Assembly: GCA_911728455.2 (NCBI GenBank)
Contig: OU452235.1
Coordinates: 13,006,634-13,070,633, forward strand
Reading direction: 5' to 3'
Length of the DNA: 64,000 nt
DNA from: Marthasterias glacialis
Lineage: Eukaryota > Echinodermata > Asteroidea > Forcipulatida > Asteriidae
The translations under genes were made by a program, and so were the position numbers. The notes beneath the pieces were generated by a model. The model was given only the letters and a program-made list of their open reading frames with translations, did no database searches and was not told the origin of the DNA. Of the stretch, positions 12,623 to 25,790 are shown piece by piece; within the stretch, counting starts at the first letter, position 1, and the number at the start of each line of letters is the position of its first letter.

Positions 12623-14186
12623 GCCCTCCCCCATATCCTCCCCTACATTTATGGAGTGTTAAACTTCAAATGTTGACTCTCTCTCAACCCTCACAAACAA
12701 ATCAAGTTTCTTGACACAATATCAGCTGCTTCTTTCTTCCCTCAGTGACTACATCACATTTTGGAGGCAAAGAAGATTGAAAACCCTAGAGCAGAAATGA
12801 GAAATCCTGAGAAAACTACAGCCTGTAATAACAGTAACAGCAATATGTGTTTCCCAGGCTAACATCTCTCCAGCTTCGTGCCTTTAAAATTCAGGCAACC
12901 CTACATAATACAAAAATCAAACTCCCTTTGAATCCATACCCAGGGGAAACGGTAACAAAAAAACAGCCGAATGCTTGACTGGACTGCCAAAGAATTTACA
13001 TCTCAGATATTTTCACAGTTTTTCTTAGCAATTCAGGGATTGGAGGCACAGATGGAATTGCTGACAGACGTCCTGCAGACAAAAACCTGAGCAACCTAAA
13101 GGGGCCAGGCTTGCTGCGACATGGCAAGAGCTTACAGCGACAGTGGAGGAAAACCACATTATTTACATCTTCAAATCTAACTCAATCCATAAATACGAAA
13201 ATTTGAAATTTGTTTCCCTTCAGTGTTATCTCCAGCACTTTTCCATTCCAATAGTGATAAGATGCTTCTAAAAGGACAGTGTATACAGTTCTCATTCAAG
13301 TCTACGTCCATCAGTTTTAAACTGGTGCCTTCAGACTGCCACATGGCCATTTCTAACTACGTGGTCAAGGCACCTGACTACAGTTAAACCCCACACTGAA
13401 TTATAGTGTAGAACAAAGTAGCTTGTAAAATTCCAGCATTTTTAGGAGACAAATTGCTTTGATGTGTGTATCAGATGATCTAAAGAATCTAAAAAAATTT
13501 ATTGATTTCACCAATGGATTCTTCCCTTTGAAACATCATCTTCACATCGCTGCGACACGAGTTATTTTATCTAGACAGGAATTTAGCATGGTAAGGAATA
13601 CTTAATAAATTTGGGAGATGCCCTTTAAACATTGATGAAGCTCGATCAATATCCATGCAGTGCCCAGGACTGATGGGTCTGACCCGACCCTATCCCAGGC
13701 AGTGTATTGTATACGCAACCGTGACTCATGTATTGCGGAGTTTGTCCAGCTTTTATCAATATTATTTCTAGGACTCGGTGGTGTATTCGTTAAGGCAGCA
13801 AAATGCCTGCAACATGTATCAATGCGAGGGAGGATGACGGGACGCTGCCGCGCGATATGGGCAGATGGTGTCAATAGAATGATCAATTACTATGTTGGGT
13901 GATTTACTGCAGGGGGGATAATACTTTATGATAAGTAAATAATCCAATACATACATTGAATCACTGTTGATTCTACTTATTAATAATAGTTGTCGTCAAT
14001 TTTTTTATTGTATTTTTTTTTGGGGGGGAGGGAGTTTGGTCTCCCATGAAATTGTGAGATTATTCCTGTTACTTGGAAAAAAGACATGTGAAGAAGGGAA
14101 AAAAAGTAATTACTTCTGATAGTTATTAAGTTTGGTGTGTTCATGGATTTGTGGTTTTATGAACATCTGCACATGTGGTTTTTTTA

Positions 14187-14414
14187 GGAATAGCCGAGCA
14201 GTATGGCTCCAAAATTAATTGATAAATATACTATTGATCACAGCTACACAGTCCAAAATCTCTGCAAAATACACTTTCAAAGTAAAACCATGCACATGTT
14301 GGAATAGCCAAGCAGTATGGCTCCAAAATTAATTGATAAATATACTATTGATCACAGCTACACAGTCCAAAATCTCTGCAAAATACACTTTCAAAGTAAA
14401 ACAATGCACATGTT
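14187..14414 (+). repeat. Near-perfect 114-bp tandem duplication
   Basis: Two adjacent 114-bp units (14187-14300 and 14301-14414) both start GGAATAGCC and end TGCACATGTT. I see only two differences (GCCGAG/GCCAAG and ACCATG/ACAATG). Such similarity implies a recent duplication. Each unit contains GGCTCCAAAATTAATTGATA and a TGATCA palindrome. No gene is present. Confidence 0.93.
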
Positions 14415-14663
14415 CTTTGCGTTTTACTATCACAATTTTTGACAGGTGTTCAAAAATACAACTGAAGGTTAATGGAATACAAGAGTTTAAAGGAATGGTA
14501 CATTGGCGGACAAATTTTTTCTTTTCTTTTTTGATTCAATCGATCATACTTTAAAATTTTCAAAACTCTATAACCATCAATGTGAAGTTTTTAACCAAAC
14601 CGTTCAGGTTCTTTCTGGGAACAGTAACAGGTGTGAGGAATAGAAATGAAATGAAATAAGTGG

Positions 14664-14907
14664 GCATTCAGGTTGGCCAAGTGGCTCCTTCCCTGCCTTT
14701 CACCTCTGACCCCGGCTTGAATCCCGGACCAGAGCATGTGGATTGGGTTTTCAGTCCCTACATAACTGCGTGGGTTTTCCCCTATTGGGGTTTTTTCCTC
14801 CCACTTCTACAACTGACATCATCTTCTCTACACAGGTATCTTCAGGTCTACGGGTCACAGTGCTAGTCGCTTTTGAGAAGCAGAAAGATAGAATAATAAT
14901 AATAACA
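14664..14907 (+). mobile_element. tRNA-derived SINE, apparently near full length
   Basis: The left end resembles a tRNA gene with an internal Pol III promoter: an A-box-like TTGGCCAAGTGGC at 14673-14685 and a B-box-like GGCTTGAATCC at 14714-14724, whose flanking CCCGG arms pair at four of five positions. A conserved-looking body follows (GCGTGGGTTTTCCCC, then TTTTTTCCTCCCAC). The tail TAGTCGCTTTTGAGAAGC leads into an ATAATAATAATAAC microsatellite, a typical SINE 3' end. The shared tail at 4722-4841 supports a dispersed family. It has no coding capacity and would depend on a LINE for movement. I cannot name the family. Confidence 0.75.
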
Positions 14908-17371
14908 AATGGAAACAACAGAAATTGTCATTACTGTTAGTGTACTTCTCATAGCGTACATGTATCATAACAGTGTTGGACCCAATTTTGCTCTCTTGTA
15001 AAACCAAAGCAGTAAGGTTAGTTCCCAGGATCATATATTTCACTACCATGCATGCACTCAAACCCAGGAGCAAGCACAACCATTGACAGAACTTAATCAT
15101 TTGTAAACAGAACTTAATCAAATGCGAAACCCAACAGAAATTTTCATTACAGTTGTATACTTCAGTTTACGGTTCATGTCAATGTTGGACACTCTCTTCT
15201 GCTATTTTTATCTGCAATTGTGTCACATGAAAGGACATAATTTGACAGTTGTCGATGTACATGTTAGGAGCAAACATGTAAATCATCTCGTTGTCCAACT
15301 GAAAAGGCAGAGCCAATCCAACCAAGCTCACAAAGAGTTAATTGTAAACAGTCTGAATTTTCCCTGTGTACACCACAGTTTCTTGTACAATACAGTTTAT
15401 GATTATTGTTGGTGAGTGACATACTTGTAATGATCGATAGTTAATGGCATTGATTCTGATTACACAACTGCCACTGACGACATTGAGGCGCTCGCTCGGG
15501 CAAATAACATGTTTACTAGAAACAGACTGCAAGTCAGCGCATCACAGGCGTCAACCATAGGACAGGGTTCATCCTTAACAGTGGTCTGTGGTTACAACAC
15601 CTGAGGACCACAACCAAATTTCTCTCCAAGTGGTCCAGCTGGCAACAGTTTAGCTACTCTCTGCGCAGATTGTTCATACGGCTTGAAATACAAATTGTTC
15701 CCATACAAATTTATGGCAGTGTTGAATGGAAACCTTAAGATATGAACCAGTGAAAATGGACTTGTGAAAATGACAGGTCTACCTGGCAAGTGAGTGACCA
15801 AAATAGGAAAAAGGGAAAACTGTATTGCAGCGTTACTGGACATTTCAAACAATACACACAGTCTAAATAATAACTTACATTTGCCATCAGCTGTAATAAC
15901 AAATCATAACAACACAAGGTAAACACACACATGATATAACATTAAACATTCTGAAGTGCTCATGTGACATTTGAGGTTACCGGCTTTACATGGCATTGAA
16001 AATCTGTTTTCCTACTGAAGTAAACGTAAGTAAATGCTCCAACCTCAGTTTGGACAACCGTAAACTTTTTTTCTACAGCAAGTCACATTTGATACGCCAA
16101 ATAATAAATTCTACCATTTCACGATCAAGAAAGTTGAAACATTTGACACCGAACAAATCACATCTATTCTACTCAGTCACTGCCAACCATCTCACTCCCC
16201 CCCCCCACAACCAAAAAAGGAGCTCCAGCTTAATGATGAAGAACTGCCGATAGCTTCGAGCAAACCCTCTTGTGATTGCAGATCTACTGGTGGCTTCACC
16301 AAGAGGCCTGGAGTCAAATTATAGCTAACTCAGGTCATTCATCACAGCTTGGCGTGAGGTGTTTTGTTGATGCTTGGAGTGGAGAGGTTTTCAACATGTG
16401 TAAGCGTGTTTGCGGGGAAAATAAATCTGATACCAAATTTCTCCTCAAGAAAAAAAAATCTCATCCATGAGTAAAAACAACACCTCCATTCTCAGTCAAT
16501 AATGTTGATAATGTGTAAATGATAATGTTGTGCTCATGAAAGATTAATACAAATTGGTGCACAAATTTATGTGAAACATAAAATAAAAATCTTATATTTT
16601 TTCTGTTTTTATAAACAAACAAAAATTAATGCTACGGTTCATCCATGAAGTCGTTGCTTCATTTGAATTGTAGATGACTGTTTGGCAAAAAGTAAATCTT
16701 TGCAATCCCTTTGAGAATAGACATAAAAATCCACTGAATTTACTTTGCAAATTCCTTCACTTTCCCTATCAAATGAATAAGTTCAGACAACTGCGAGATT
16801 TTAACTGAAACCACAAATTAATGTTTTATGCAACAAGGCACTCGAGGAAAAGGACAAGGGATTATCCGACAAGAACAATTTGGGAATTTAACTGAGTAAA
16901 TTGAGGCAGACGTTGAATTTGTCAGGGACGCAGGGCTCCCACTAAGTGGTCAATGACCTTAAGAAAAGAGTAAAAAAGAGAAAATTGGCGGTAATCAACT
17001 TGAATAAATTGCTATCTGCGTGGAGCCGGGATTTGCTCCAAACAAGACTGAATTATACAAATTCAACTCCAACTGTTTTAGTAAATTTTCAAATGTCAAT
17101 AGCATTTTGAATCAATAGGCTGTTTGTGTTTTTCTGTCTCAAAGATTACCCAATGTTGTATTCAAAACAACATCCCTTAAATAGGAACTTATTTGATGTT
17201 ATACTGGTTACCTGTGGTGAATAGCAACTTAAATAGCAGCTTGTTTGTTTTGTACAGTTAATTATGGTGATATTTCTTACAATTTACAATGTAGTACAAA
17301 CAAATTTTAACTTGGTTTACTTCCAAGTCGACATTTATTTAAATTCATACATGATTTCTACCATTAGTTTC

Positions 17372-17394
17372 TATTTTATTTTATTTTATTTTTA
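17372..17394 (+). repeat. (TATTT)n microsatellite
   Basis: About four units of TATTTTATTTTATTT, ending in TTTATATC. Confidence 0.85.
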
Positions 17395-17808
17395 TATCTT
17401 TGGACAATAAAATACATATTTACATTTAAAATTGTCCGGGTCGAGACAACAGTTTTCAAAAATGCCATCACAGATGTTAAATCCTAAAAATATTAATTAA
17501 CAAAAAACATAAATATATACAACTACGGGAAGCTTTGCTCAAGTCTTTTAGGTGTTTCTAACAAGTGCAGTACAAGCTTGGTTGACAAAATGTCTCAAAA
17601 TTCTGACAACACCAGCACTCTCTCTAAAAATAAAGTGTTCCCATATGAGTGCATAACAGCTTTTCCGAATGAAAATATTGTTGTTTTAGTAAGAGATCTG
17701 TATTAATTTCAACCATAAATCATCGAAGATCATCTTTCAACCACACACAGCCTAAAAAATCTCTATTCTTTCCATTCAATTCTCAACACTCTCAATAATA
17801 CTACTTCC

Positions 17809-17860
17809 AACTTTTAAGGATAGCTTAAACAACTTTAAGGATAGCTTAAACAACTTTTAA
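17809..17860 (+). repeat. Short 21-22-bp tandem duplication
   Basis: The unit AACTTTAAGGATAGCTTAAAC occurs twice in succession, the first copy with one extra T, and is followed by a third start (AACTTTTAA). Confidence 0.85.
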
Positions 17861-18660
17861 TGACTGCATCTGGATCTTTTACAAGTACAGGGGCTGTGAA
17901 AGAACTGACACTGGTTGTGAACAAAACTGTAAACTGGTCATTTTTTAAAAATATGAACGTCAATTTTGGTGTGGATTTATTTTTTAACAAGCAGTGCGTC
18001 TCTTGTCAGGAGGTTGTTTTAAGCACAGTGTCTGCTGTCAAATGCACCTGGAGTCATTTTGGCTCATGCTGGGTGCCACCCTGTGCTCCTTGTCCAAGTC
18101 CTCCTACTTGCCACCGATCGCACGGCTGGATAACACACCAGCACTGCGAGACGGCATTCCGTAAGAAGCACGTACAGGGAACCATGGACAAGTTCACTGC
18201 ACCCTCAGCGTGGCGAGGGTCCTAAGAAAGTCAGGTTTTTCTCACGTACAAATCACCAATCCGCTTGTTGTGAACGAGTTGTTGATGCTATGGTGTTGTC
18301 ATAACAAATTAATTTCATCATTTTCTGTGATTTTACGAGCAATTTTCATAATGAACGAGAGTTCTTAACAATTTTACACTTTTCCTAATATCATTGAATT
18401 TTAGACTATTTTGAACTTGATCACGTTTTTATTACAATTCAACAGGGAAGTACCAGTCATAAATTCAATAAACTGCAGAAACAACACTGCATTTCTTCCC
18501 AAAGGCATTTCTGAGATAATAACTTTTTATATATCAGGACCACCCATACCGTTTGATGGTAAATGCCTGAAAGTTGGAGGAAAATTCTTTTTTCGTTGGT
18601 TGCTTCCGGCTTCAAATAAATCATTTGCAAAAAATTACGTGCGAACAGGCATTTGAAAAA

Positions 18661-18874
18661 CTTCTGCTTCAGCTTGTGCCTAAAACTGTGAAAAGTCTAC
18701 CAGCAATCAGAGTATAGATAGGAGTCTTGCACTTGAAGTTATGCTTCAGCTTGTGCCTAAAACTGTAAAAAGTCTACCAGCAATCAGAGTGTAGATAGGA
18801 ATCTTGCACTGGAAGAACTTTTGCTTCGCTTGTGCCTAAAACCGTGAAAAGTCTACCAGCAATCAGAGTCTATC
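18661..18874 (+). repeat. Three-copy tandem repeat, period about 77-80 bp
   Basis: TGCTTC..CTTGTGCCTAAAAC begins at 18665, 18742 and 18822. Each unit continues with AAAAGTCTACCAGCAATCAG and AG. The first two units also share TAGATAGGA..TCTTGCACT. The third copy ends after AATCAGAGTCTATCC. Confidence 0.92.
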
Positions 18875-19984
18875 CAACCATGGAAACTTTCTTACAAGTT
18901 ATTTGAGTTCCATCATGATTTACCACAAGATTTATGACACAGCTTGTTTGGCTTCATACCAACTAGACAAATTTTTGCCTAAAGTGGGTCTACAAATCAC
19001 TTCTTTTTGAATGTTTGATGGCATGCATGTCAAAGGGTTATTGATTTAACCTCATCCTGACAATCTCAGTTTCTCTTGGAGAATATTCTGTCTCTCCGTT
19101 TCATTTTTTCTCTCTCATTTTGCCTCACTTTAAAAAATCCTTCAATCATTCTTCCCAAGTATCTTTGTCTCTCATCGGAAGACATCCATCCCTCCTATCA
19201 CTCCTTCAACTCCCGTTTCAACTTATTCGAAGACAAAATTCTCTTTCCGAGATCAACTCACATCAAGGAGTCATTCTACCCTGTGATAGCGCAGGGCAGC
19301 CTTTTATTAAAATAGCATTGAACTTCCGACACAAAGTATTGTAATATTTTAACTGTTCCATAAGTAATTAAATTGAATTAAACGGTGCCCAATTACAATT
19401 ACGTTTAAGAACTGTTTGAGGCATCCAGTGTTGCTACCTACACTAATTGATAAAACTTCTTTTGAATCAAGTATTTGTGTAAGACTATATTTCACCAGAG
19501 TGATTTAAATAGTGTTCATGCATTCAGATACTTACAAAGTAGCCATCACACCGACAGCAAATTGTTAAAATGCTTACACACAAAAATTACATCCTCATAT
19601 GAAATTGGACTATTCCACTAGAATACAGGGAAATAATTCCATCGAAATCTCAACTCTACACTGACTGACACTTCAGGAATGTTCCATTTGTTTTCTAAAG
19701 CAAAAATAAAAAAATCTGAAGAGTCACTGAAAACTGTTTTTTTATTCTCTTCTTCTTCTTTCAGTGTCAGGCTATATTGGATGATTCCATTTAAAGTGAA
19801 GGGTGGTCAGAGTATCATGAGGGTGAATGACCACCTTCCATGTATCATGTTCAAGAAATAAAACCTGAAGCCTTAGGACATGTTAATGCAGCTGTCCAGG
19901 TAGTAGTTGGTCGCAGTAGGCGACCCTATCAAACATGACTTTGCACCAACAGCCAAGTATTTGCAACAAAACTGTAATAATTTG

Positions 19985-20375
19985 TAAGGGGGTGTCAGGG
20001 CTGTAGGGGTGTTGTCTGCATGGGCAACTCGGCGTAATATATCACCAATGAAAGTATAGCAAGAACCCAACCTAGGCTGAGATGTAAGGGATGACAGGGC
20101 TGTAGGGCTGTCTTGTCTGGATGGGTGACTAGGCGTACTACCATAGAAAGTATGTTGAGATCCCAAACTAGGCTGAGATGTAACAGATATATACAGGGCT
20201 GTAGGGGTTTGTCTGGATGGGTGACTGGGCATATCACCATACAGGTACGTTGAGATCCCTGAACTAGGCTGAAATGTAAAGGATATTAAGGCTGTAGGGG
20301 TGTTGGTTGGATTGGTGACTGAGCATGACATATCCCCATAGAAGGTATGAAAAGTTGTGAAGTTGCAAAGTTATA
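19985..20375 (+). repeat. Four-copy minisatellite, period about 93-99 bp
   Basis: GGGCTGTAGGG-like starts lie at 19998, 20097, 20196 and 20289. Units share TTGTCTGGATGGGTGACT, a CACCATA..AAGTATGTTGAG block and AACTAGGCTGAGATGTA. A partial fifth start (CAGGACTGTATATGG) follows near 20388. All three spacings (99, 99, 93) are multiples of three, and the minus strand stays open across the array, giving a repeated peptide with TPTAL and PSHPSRQ in each unit. I have no evidence of transcription, so I treat it as non-coding. Confidence 0.88.
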
Positions 20376-20975
20376 TGGGGGCATGTCAGGACTGTATATG
20401 GTTTTGTTTGATTTCTCTTATTAAAAGCGATTTTCAGTTTGGTTCCTAACTTTCAATTTTCTTCGGGTGTAATGGCCCCCAAAAATATACAAGAAAAACA
20501 TGCTCTCTTTCTTCTTCGAGGAGCAACAGATTTCTGTTGAAAAATGTTAAGATTCTAGTGTAAAATCACTTGGCCTTTTTGCAGTGCGCTTACTTATTAT
20601 TTCAATGTCTAAAAATGATTTGTTTGAATCGTGGATTTGATGCAAACAACTGAAAATTCACATGACCTGAATCTTGGGCAACGACACCCATGGTAGAAAT
20701 AACTTTCCCGCACGGATAAAACGGTAATTTTCTGCCAGCGAAATGGCAATCGAGAAGTACTTTCTTGTTTTTTTCATTCACGCCTGATGGGGGTGTTGAC
20801 AACAGATTAAAGTGTCTTTCCTTTGGTTGTTTCCATCAGATGGGTAAGCAAGGCCGAGAGAGGGTCATCCATGGAAGAGATGCTTCCATGGTCCCCGTTC
20901 GAGCAAAACAGGCAGCACATAATCTGGAGTGACAGATCTGTGTTAGGAATTATCACAGGGCAATTGCGATTTTTT

Positions 20976-21001
20976 CCTCTCTCTCTCTCTCCCTCTCTCC
21001 C
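20976..21001 (+). repeat. (CT)n microsatellite
   Basis: Imperfect CT run (CCTCTCTCTCTCTCTCCCTC and on) that extends into TTTTCTTTCC. It explains the Ser/Leu-Pro-rich and Arg-Glu-rich open frames on the two strands here. Confidence 0.9.
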
Positions 21002-21999
21002 TTTTCTTTCCATCCAGAGTTGGGTAAAACCGGATGAAGGATTGAAAAGTGTAACACTAATGGGTAAGCTTCTTCTTTTTGTGTTCTCTCTCTGTTTTTC
21101 CCCTCCGGCTGGCAGGAGCTGCGAGTTAAGTATTATAGATGGGTGTGGGGGATGGAGTCTATTTGAACATCAATACTTGTAAAGTTACTGACAAACTGGA
21201 TCCTGATGAGTTCCTGTATGGCCTTGCTAAACAACTTGTAATGGATGGGTTGAAATGGGGTGGGTGGATACTGCTGTTTGTGCACTTACAAAACTGGTGC
21301 ACTGTTGGCTTAGCCATCAAGTGTACTACTACATAAAATGTCTATTTTGAAATGGTTATTTTCATCTCCAGTTTCAATTGTAAATACCTATAGATCCTGA
21401 ACAACTTCAAGGGTGTGTCTGGTTTTTTTTTCAATTTCATTTTAAGTTTCAATCACTTTTTTGATTCAGAAAACATTGAAGTCAGTACGTTTCTGTTGAT
21501 AAAAAAACCTAAATATAGCTTTAAAAAAATTGATTTCCTGTATAGGCCTACATTTGAATTATAATTGATGGCTCGCTAAACAGACATATTTGATCTGCTG
21601 TTTGCATTTAGATGCCACTGTCAGATTTGCATACATCAAACAGTGTTAGCATTTAGATTACAGAATGTTATATTCACATATTTCACCTGAAACCAGTTGT
21701 TAAATCATCCAGAACATTCAATGGATTGAAAGTTCATAGGTGGAATTACACTAACCCCATTTCTTAAATATATTTGTTACATTAATAATCACCCAGTAAG
21801 CAGAAAATCTTAGCTGGGATCTACCAACTTCAACCAGTACTTAAGAAGTATTGGTAGCCTCCATAACCCAATTAAACAACATTTCAGGTACCAGTATGTC
21901 TCAGAAATGAATGTCACAAAGCCCCAACAAACTGCACACTTGTTTAAAAAACATCTTTCAACATCATCGTCTCCCATCTCTGCTCCTGCAAGCCAAGTG

Positions 22000-22290
22000 C
22001 ATTAAAAGTTGACAACGATCTCGCCTAGCATTTGGAGAAAATCACGATTACCACGCACCGTGCTTAGGGGTCCGATTAAGGCACTACTTAGTGCTTTGCT
22101 GCCCTGCCAACACGAACTTCATAACAAGACTGAGACAGGGGGAGAGAAGAATCTCCTGGTCGTCTCCCTGCTCAAGCTAATTTGAAACTGGCAGCAGGTC
22201 TGATTAGAGGGAAATAGATTGCCCGCCAGAGCATGGACCTTTCAGCACCACCAATGAGAACGTGTAGTTAATCATTTGTGTTGTAGCTAA
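22000..22290. promoter_or_regulatory. Possible intronic regulatory patch
   Basis: A higher-complexity stretch with AACGATCTCGCCTAGC, CACGCACCGTGCTTAGGG and TCCGATTAAGGCAC, followed by GC-balanced DNA lacking open frames. It stands out from the poly-A and poly-T rich surroundings. Function is inferred from composition only. Confidence 0.13.
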
Positions 22291-25200
22291 AGACAAGAAA
22301 GGGAGAAGATAGCGTTACTTGATGTCGTCCACATTATGTCTTGAGGTATGCATCCGGATAGGAAAGAAACTATCTGGTGGAGAAGTTAAGTAATGCTTAT
22401 GAGGGCCTTGGGGGGCGCCCATGGTTCCAAACTGCATAAATGAGTGATACAGTTTTAGTACCTTCGTGAAAACAAAGAAACTTTCTGTGCCTTATCAAAC
22501 TGATTGATCTTTTTCTGCTCATCTTTATTTCTTTCCAAACGAAAAAGCAAAACATTGGTGCAGTCTACAAAACACAACCTTGTGTTTGAAACGAAAACAT
22601 TTAATGCCGTAAATCAGCTAAAATTCCCATTCTCTACAGGAATAACCAAAGATGTTGATACAATTCCACCTTTTGAAATTTCACTTGATCAAATGCATGA
22701 TACCTCGGTGAAAAACTACATCTTGTTTTTTTTCTTCTCAAAAGATGTAAAAGTCACTTTGTCAACTGCTCAAAATTGTCACCAACATTTCCAAGAAATG
22801 TTGCTCCTTGGAAATGTTGTGCAAATAACAGCTGTTGGCCATCAGTTTCAGTTAAAATTGAAGTATGTATTCAATTATAGAAGTCCAGATTGTTAGCCCA
22901 AAGGGGAAGTGTGGAATTAGACAGTATTCGTGAAATGATTAATCCAATATTCTAGTATAAAATAAATGTCAATTTTAGGTAGAGAAACAAGATCTGATGC
23001 AAAATGGTCATTTTTTTTCAAGTGTCAACAACTTTTAACTGACACCTTTTGTTCTCACTGCATGAAGATGCCCAGTAAAACAATAGATATATATTATATA
23101 CAAACTTTAGGCAAAACTTTGTTCCTTATCTTGAACTACGTAGACTTAATATCTACAATTGTGCATTTCATACAATTGTTAAGTAATGAGTAGGGCACAG
23201 ACTAAAACAAGCATCTGCACAAAATTTATCTTGGTTCCCTTTAACTGGTCTGGTACCCCGAGGGCAAATAAATTCCATTGTGGCTACCATTTGACTTGCA
23301 GAAATCATTCAATAATCAACTAATCAATCTACTTTTTTGACTGCCAGAGGCCATATGTCCATTTTTAGACTTGGGTAACTGCTGTTGGGCAACGGACTGG
23401 AAGTAATTCCCACCCAAGTCAACAACAAAAATTTGCTAAAATGGCTCGAGTCTGTGGCGAAAGTGTTGGATCTAATGAAGTTTTGGGCCCCTAGGTATTA
23501 ATGTGGTGGAATGCTTACAATGCAGTCATAGCACACTGTTGCAGCATGCATCCTCCCATAGCTAAATGCTGTTGGCATGGATGGGAGAGGGGGTATGTTT
23601 TATCAAGACAGGCAGCAGAGTGAGTGCACAGATTAGTAAGTCAAGCCTCCAGGACTCCAGGACTTCAAAGTTACATTTTTGGCTGTCATCGGGTGTTTTA
23701 CTTGACTCATATCTTCGAACTGATGCATCATTAAGGCTATCATAAAAGCATATTTGGACAAGATGCACTCTTGTTTTTTTACACACAGGTCCGTGATGAG
23801 GCATTATCCAGACTAGGCTGGCACTTTTATGACCAATTTCCCATGATATTTTCAAATTTACTCAAAGGAACCAGACACCTTGCTGAGACAAGTATGATTC
23901 AAAAGTTATAGATCTCATCAGATGATCAAAACTAAACTTTGTACGAACATTTTTCTATTTTTTTGAAAATGTTGTTGATTGTGATGGCAAAAAGTAAAAC
24001 AAGATGAGGACTAAGGTTTTTTATCAGTTATGTTCCATTTATGCCATGTCAGATTTTTCGGTAACAATGTAATAAATAATATTTTTCCTACTACAAAAAC
24101 ATGACCACAATTTCCTCTGAAACATTCCTCCACTTTAGACCTATCAACTATCTCTAGACAGGGATGTGGTCACTTTCTACTGAAAGTGATAATACTTCAA
24201 ATACATGGTGTACATTCTTTTGGAGGCTGTGTGGTTTCATGCGTAAACTATAAGATTTGCCACAGTACATAACCTCCAGCAGACCATAGCAAACCAAATC
24301 AGACATCAACTACAGCCACCAAAGAAAGCGATGACACATGGATGGATGGGTTCTGGTTATCACACCTCATTATATTCCATTAGTGGAAATCCTATCCATT
24401 AAAAGGAGGGGTTAGGAGGGGCATATGGCTAGCGTCTCACTGCTACCGTAGGTGGTGAAATAAAGGATCCTGTTGGTTGTGAAAATGCAAGTCTACCCAC
24501 AGCTAAATGGTTGTATGATTGATATAAATGAAGCCTAGATCGGAAGCCATCTTAGTTTTGATAAGCACAAAGCTATGGGATTCAAACTGAGGCTATTGTC
24601 TGCAGCAGTGTGGCACCTCTGAAACATTGACAATTTTTAATGTAACTTTCAAAGTAGCAGTCAGGTGTAATACTTGTTGATCATTTAAATCACCTGATGA
24701 TTTAAAACAACATCATCTTTTTAAAGAATGTCTTGTTTCAAAGCCCACTAAACACAACAAATGTGACGAGAGAAAAAAAGTGTTTAGATGTGCAGTACTG
24801 CTAATGGGTCATATCAAACATTTTACCTTTTAACACCTGACATTTAAGAAAGGTGCAAGACCGCTGCAAAGTAACCATAAATTGACAATGTGCTACCTTC
24901 ACGAACCTCTACTGAGAAATCCCACGAGGAATCATCCGTCTCAGCTACCTGACACAAATTTATGTCCACCGAGAATGTTTCCTCTCACATAACCATCCAA
25001 TAATCACATTAATCTATTGGAATTAGCCGATCACCTGGTCATAATTGGTTTGCCAATAATCCCAAATTTGATATATCTACTATGCCTCAATCAGAAATAT
25101 TTCTCCCCTACACAACAAGGGGATTCCGGTAAACTTGTACAAACACAAGAGAGCTTTGGCATTCTTCAAGGAGCTTTATACCTCCCTGAAGACCCCCGAT

Positions 25201-25764
25201 ATGATTTTCGGAGGTCAGAGTCTATGCATATCTGCCTTCTGGCTTGATGGATAACTCAAGACTGGTTATTTGTTTAGGTGTAGATATGAGACATGAAGTT
25301 CAATTTTCTAAGATGCTACATGAGATGTATAGCTTGATGCAGCTCCGAGCTGCTGGAGGGAGAACTTTTAAACATACGAGTCCATGGAGTCTGGTCTTAC
25401 AAACTACATTTTCTCCTTTTTACCTCTAGGGAAATGGCGATTGAAAAAGGGACAGTCTTTAGTAAAAGGTCACCATTGCTTCAAGATGGCACTTTACAAC
25501 AAAACTTCATTCACATCTTGACGCAAGTGAATACATGGAAAGAACTTTTTTTATAATTTACATAACACTTGGAAGAAGGAAAAACAAGACTTTTAAATAA
25601 TTGAAACCTGATCACTTAAAAACACTTTGTGTGAAAAAATAGGTTCTTTAACCTTTTGACAAGAAGGCTTACAATTTTTATTATATTGATGTCTAAATGC
25701 TTATCTTCCAAAGTATTATTTTAGCTGCAGTTACAGTATGACTTTATAAACATCTTTGTCACTG

Positions 25765-25790
25765 TTTTTTTTTTTTGTTTTTTTTTTTTT
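25765..25790 (+). repeat. T12-G-T13 homopolymer tract
   Basis: Two T runs split by one G. TGTCACTG just left of it and ATCAGTGACA just right of it could pair, so the tract may be the loop of a small hairpin. Confidence 0.85.

Noticed and set aside
12389..12634. Similar minus-strand peptides in two AGGCCTG elements (ALVPLPFQE in both)
   Set aside because: The similarity follows from the DNA repeat itself; copies 3 and 4 do not keep the frame.
20823..21182. Plus-strand open frame of 119 codons
   Set aside because: Part of it is translation of a CT microsatellite, and the remainder has no recognisable domain.
22504..22896. Plus-strand open frame of 130 codons
   Set aside because: AT-driven composition with no recognisable motif; compatible with chance in 64 kb.
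24380..24620. Minus-strand GTTTGAATCCC near 24575 as the B box of another tRNA-derived SINE
   Set aside because: No matching A box at tRNA spacing and no shared body with the other SINE copies.
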